Source: Aquabacter sp040755535 (GTDB lineage: Bacteria > Pseudomonadota > Alphaproteobacteria > Rhizobiales > Xanthobacteraceae). From it: a stretch of DNA of 64,000 nucleotides. Below are positions 59,942 to 64,000 of the stretch, piece by piece (position 1 is the stretch's first letter; each line of letters opens with the position of its first letter). Under the pieces are notes generated by a model. The model was not told the origin of the DNA and made no database searches. It saw nothing but the letters and a program-made list of their open reading frames with translations. The position numbers were made by a program, and so were the translations under genes. The DNA lies in assembly GCA_040755535.1 (NCBI GenBank), contig JBFMAV010000009.1:31605-95604 (forward strand). The letters run 5' to 3'.

Positions 59942-60745
59942 TTGAAGCTGGCCGTGTTCTTTGCCCTGCTGGTCGGCGCGGCCGTGGCGATCCTGTTTTC
60001 CGTCTTTCCCGAATGGGACCTCGCCATCACCGCCGCCTTCTGGGACGCGGGCGCGGGCCGCTTCCACGTAGCGGGGCTGGAATGGAGCAAGGCGGTGCGC
60101 TCGGCCGCCAACATCATTCCCTGGCTGTTCGCCGGCCCCGCCTTCGTGGCCATCGCGCTGAAGCTGATCTTCCCGGACCGGCGCATGTACCTGCCCGCGC
60201 GCGCGGCTGTGCTGCTTGCCGTGACCATGGCGCTCGGGCCGGGGCTCATCGTCAACGGCCTGCTCAAAGAGCATTGGGGCCGCCCGCGCCCGGTGCATCT
60301 GGAGACCTTTGGCGGCAAGGACGTCTTCAATCCCTGGTATTCCTATGGCGGCGCCTGCCCGACCAATTGCTCCTTCGTCTCGGGCGAAGGCTCGCTCGGC
60401 TTCTGGCTGCTCGCGCCCGCAAGCCTGCTGCCGTCGCCTTACAAGGGGGTTGCCCTGGTGGCGGCGGCGGGGTTCGGCGCGCTCGCCGGCGGCCTGCGCA
60501 TCGCCTTTGGCGGGCATTTCTTCACCGATGTGGTGTTCTCGGCCGTCCTGACCGTGCTGCTGATCGCGCTGACGCGCTTCCTCCTCTATGACCGCAAGGC
60601 CCCCCCGAGCGACGCATCGGTGGAAGCGGGGATCGCGTCCCTGGGCCGCACGCTGCACCGGCTGCTGCGCGCCGGATGGCGGGCGGCGGGCGCGGGGATA
60701 AGCGCGGCGCGCGCCCACTTGCCACGGCGCCGCTCCGGCCTATAG
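59942..60745 (+). CDS. PAP2-family lipid phosphatase
   Basis: 267 residues from a TTG start. Six membrane helices with the phosphatase motifs KEHWGRPRP, SFVSGEGS and RIAFGGHFFTDV. In the second motif the usual histidine (SGH) is glutamate (E149), seen in a subgroup annotated as lipid A or undecaprenyl-phosphate phosphatases. The Arg-rich C-terminal tail (residues about 225-267) is nonconserved. Likely an envelope lipid phosphatase. Confidence 0.82.
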   Translation: MKLAVFFALLVGAAVAILFSVFPEWDLAITAAFWDAGAGRFHVAGLEWSKAVRSAANIIPWLFAGPAFVAIALKLIFPDRRMYLPARAAVLLAVTMALGPGLIVNGLLKEHWGRPRPVHLETFGGKDVFNPWYSYGGACPTNCSFVSGEGSLGFWLLAPASLLPSPYKGVALVAAAGFGALAGGLRIAFGGHFFTDVVFSAVLTVLLIALTRFLLYDRKAPPSDASVEAGIASLGRTLHRLLRAGWRAAGAGISAARAHLPRRRSGL

Positions 60746-60781
60746 TCCGCGCCACTTTTCCGACGTTCCGTGAGAGACGCG

Positions 60782-62011
<1,230 letters not shown>

Positions 62012-62014
62012 GCC

Positions 62015-63100
62015 TCAGCCGGGATCGAGTCGCAGCCCGCTTGCGGCATCGAAGACGTGAAGATGGCGTTCCGGCAGGCGGATCTGGATCAAGTCCGCCG
62101 CCGGTGGCTCGCCCGCGAGGCGCACGGACAGCGCCTGCCCTTCCGGCAGGCGGCAGATGAGGATCGTCTCAGCGCCCAGCGGCTCCCGTAATTCCACCTG
62201 GACCGTGAAGTGTGCAGGCTCCGGGTCGCCGGGCGCCACCAGTTCAACCTGCTCCGGCCGCAGCCCCAGCAGCAGCGCCCGCCCTTCCTCCCCCGGTCGC
62301 CGTCCGTCAGCGAACGGCAGAACCAGGCCGCCCGCCACGGCGGCGGCGCCGCCCGCCGTGAGCACACCCGGCAGGATGTTCATGGGCGGGGCGCCTATGA
62401 ACCCGGCCACATGGAGTGTCGCGGGGCGACGATAGATGTCGAGCGGGGGCGCCACCTGCACGGCGCGCCCCGCGTCCATCACCACCAGCCGGTCCGCCAG
62501 CGTCATGGCCTCCACCTGATCGTGAGTCACATACAGGCTCGTGGTGCCGAGGCTCTTCTGGAGCCGGCGGATTTCCACCCGCATGGCAAGGCGCAGCTTG
62601 GCGTCCAGATTGGACAAGGGCTCGTCGAACAGGAACAGGCGTGGCTCGCGCACGATGGCGCGGCCCATGGCCACGCGCTGACGCTGCCCGCCCGACAAGT
62701 GGCGCGGCTTGCGCGCGAGCAGGGCTTCGAGCCCCAGCATCGCGGCCGCCTGCTCGACCTTGGCGGCGATCTGCGCGCGCGGCAGGCCCCGGATGCGCAG
62801 GCCGTAGGCCATGTTGTCAAAGACGCTCATATGCGGATAGAGCGCGTAATTCTGAAACACCATGGCCATGTCGCGCGCGGCCGGATCGCGGGCGGTAATG
62901 TCCGTCCCGTCGAGCCGCACCCGCCCCGCGCTCGGTGATTCCAGACCAGCCACGAGACGCAAGAGGGTGGATTTCCCGCAGCCCGAGGCACCCACGATGA
63001 CCAGCATTTCGCCGGGTTCGACGGCCAGATCAATGCCATCCAAGACCCGCGTCCGGCCGAACGCCTTGGACAGGCCCTCAAGCTCGAGCCGCGCGCTCAC
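62015..63100 (-). CDS. ugpC: Glycerol-3-phosphate-type ABC transporter ATP-binding protein
   Basis: 361-residue ATPase energising import of sn-glycerol 3-phosphate or a related solute. Walker A GASGCGKST, Q-loop MVFQNYALYPHMSV, signature LSGGQRQRVAMGRAIVR, Walker B LFLFDEPLSNLDAKLR, H-loop YVTHDQ, and the C-terminal TOBE-type regulatory domain ending with a RLPERHLHVFDAASG motif. GTG start at 63100 overlaps the ugpE stop (GTGA). The name rests mainly on the UgpE-like partner. Confidence 0.88.
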   Translation of the reverse strand: MSARLELEGLSKAFGRTRVLDGIDLAVEPGEMLVIVGASGCGKSTLLRLVAGLESPSAGRVRLDGTDITARDPAARDMAMVFQNYALYPHMSVFDNMAYGLRIRGLPRAQIAAKVEQAAAMLGLEALLARKPRHLSGGQRQRVAMGRAIVREPRLFLFDEPLSNLDAKLRLAMRVEIRRLQKSLGTTSLYVTHDQVEAMTLADRLVVMDAGRAVQVAPPLDIYRRPATLHVAGFIGAPPMNILPGVLTAGGAAAVAGGLVLPFADGRRPGEEGRALLLGLRPEQVELVAPGDPEPAHFTVQVELREPLGAETILICRLPEGQALSVRLAGEPPAADLIQIRLPERHLHVFDAASGLRLDPG

Positions 63101-63876
63101 GTGCTGCCCTCCGCCAGCCCCTTCACGAACCAGCGTTGCATGGCGAGCACCACCAGGACAGGGGGCACGAGCGCGAGCATGGCGGTGGCCATGACGCGAT
63201 TCCAATAGGTTTGTCCTTCGCTGCCGATCATCCGCACGATCCCGACCATGACCGTCTGGAGATCGGAATCCGTCACCGCGATCAGGGGCCAGAGATACTG
63301 GTTCCAGCCATAGACAAACAGGATCACGAACAGGGCGGCGGTGTTGGTGGAGCTGAGCGGCAGCGCCATATCGCGCAGGAAGCGCAGCGGGCCGGCCCCG
63401 TCCATGCGCGCAGCCTCCACCAATTCATCCGGCAGCAACAGAAACGTCTGGCGGTAGAGCAGCGTCGCGGTTGCCGAGGCGACGAGCGGCAGAACGAGAC
63501 CGCCGAAGCTGTTGATGAGGCCGAAATCCGCCACCAGTTCGAAGGTGGGCATGATGCGCACCTCCACCGGCAGCATGAGGGTGAGGAAAATGACCCAGAA
63601 GCATACGAGGCGCAACGGAAAGCGGAAAAAGGCGACGGCATAGGCCGCCAGCACCGAGACGACGAGCTTGCCGCCCGCAATGGCGAGAGCCATGGCAAAG
63701 CTCACGCCCAGCATCGGCCAGACGGCCCCCTGCGCGCCCTCCCCGGTGCCCGACAGCACCTCATAATAGATGCCGAGCCCCGCCATGCGGGGCAGCAGGC
63801 TCAATTCCCCCCGGCTGAGCGCCGCCGCTTCCTGCGTGGAGGCCGCGAAGACGAACCAAACCGGCAGGAAGAATAA
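63097..63876 (-). pseudogene. ugpE: UgpE permease, 5'-truncated by an insertion sequence
   Basis: Inner-membrane permease of the Ugp importer. The sequence matches UgpE from its first-helix end onward, with the strongly conserved LTLMLPVEVRIMPTFELVADFG, ASATATLLYRQ, the EAARMDGAGPLRF loop and YGWNQYLWPL. The first roughly 20 native residues are missing: the match stops at an IS boundary near 63877. A GTG at 63882 inside the IS could in principle start a shortened protein (LLFFLPVWFVFAAS…), but no ribosome-binding site supports it. Probably non-functional. Confidence 0.75.
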
Positions 63877-64000
63877 GAGCACCTAACAAAACCTACTGAT
63901 GGCTCTGAAGCAGATGATTGCGGCGGCGAGGACGAGGAAGGCACGGTAGAGGTCGGCGTGGCGCTCGTAGCGAATGGCGAGGCGGCGGAACTGGTTGATC
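63877..64000 (-). mobile_element. Right end of an IS5-type insertion sequence (runs off the window)
   Basis: The element reads inward from about 63877 with GAGCACCTAACAAAACC as a candidate terminal inverted repeat and continues past the end of the window. A TAA just outside (63874-63876) may be the duplicated target site of the TNA type. The other end and the duplication cannot be seen here. Confidence 0.7.
63883..63999 (-). CDS. IS5-family transposase, C-terminal fragment
   Basis: The last 38 codons of a transposase: the visible end INQFRRLAIRYERHADLYRA is the conserved C1-type catalytic glutamate region (R-x3-R-Y-x-K/R) of IS5-family DDE transposases, followed by a hydrophobic tail and a TAG at 63883-63885. 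The rest lies beyond the window edge. Confidence 0.8.
   Translation of the reverse strand: MNQFRRLAIRYERHADLYRAFLVLAAAIICFRAISRFC

Overview
The window is a GC-rich, gene-dense chromosomal segment from an alphaproteobacterium of the order Hyphomicrobiales, most likely Xanthobacteraceae (Xanthobacter/Azorhizobium/Ancylobacter type). The placement is inferred from gene families (NirA with a CysJ-like reductase, DUF4164-zapA-6S RNA-ygfA, 'NAD regulator', IalB proteins, imuA-imuB-dnaE2), from a LexA site of the GTTC-N7-GTTC type, and from dispersed palindromic repeats of kinds common in this order. I found no tRNA or rRNA gene and no prophage; one insertion sequence enters at the right edge.

Layout. 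1-7.6 kb: assimilatory nitrate reduction (NirA, its NADPH-side reductase, NasA with a BFD-like tail) followed by a nitronate monooxygenase. 7.6-9.6 kb: a DUF971 protein divergent from moaA (molybdenum cofactor, which NasA needs) and csaA. 9.66-11.03 kb: a small AT-richer accessory patch with a cysteine-patterned protein and two tandem DUF6968 paralogues, the best candidate here for an undescribed system (possibly effector plus immunity). 11.1-14.7 kb: yebC, a YmdB-type phosphoesterase, ygfA, 6S RNA, zapA and a DUF4164 protein. 14.8-23.9 kb: a DUF3828 protein, the glycolytic/pentose block tkt-gap-pgk-fba, a ThiE-like protein overlapping a Sel1 protein, and suhB. 24.0-26.2 kb: a MotA/ExbB-like and MotB/OmpA-like pair. 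26.26-32.0 kb: the SOS mutasome imuA-imuB-dnaE2 behind a LexA box, with an in-frame 24-bp tandem repeat inside the dnaE2 PHP domain.

32.2-46.6 kb holds housekeeping and accessory genes: GFA protein, SMR transporter, GNATs, IalB, HupE/UreJ, a phosphotransferase, a degenerate-Nudix regulator, acyl-CoA dehydrogenase, Sua5, tag-ygfZ, dihydroorotase, a signal-bearing amine oxidase and ispA. 46.7-49.6 kb: mtgA-yciB facing ccmG-ccmD-ccmC (no ccmAB beside them). 49.8-60.7 kb: a secreted Gly-rich protein, a histidine phosphatase with a palindrome over its ribosome-binding site, DUF3422, arylformamidase-like, MBL, DUF1232, an XRE regulator divergent from a DUF1330 gene, quinone oxidoreductase, a second IalB, rlmN, a membrane protein, an HCCA-isomerase-like protein and a PAP2 phosphatase. 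60.8-64 kb: argG, then ugpC and a 5'-truncated ugpE cut by an IS5-type element whose transposase tail runs off the window.

Start codons were reassigned wherever an open frame extends upstream of a well-supported start. Large antisense frames (up to about 1,080 codons) are GC-driven shadows and are not annotated.
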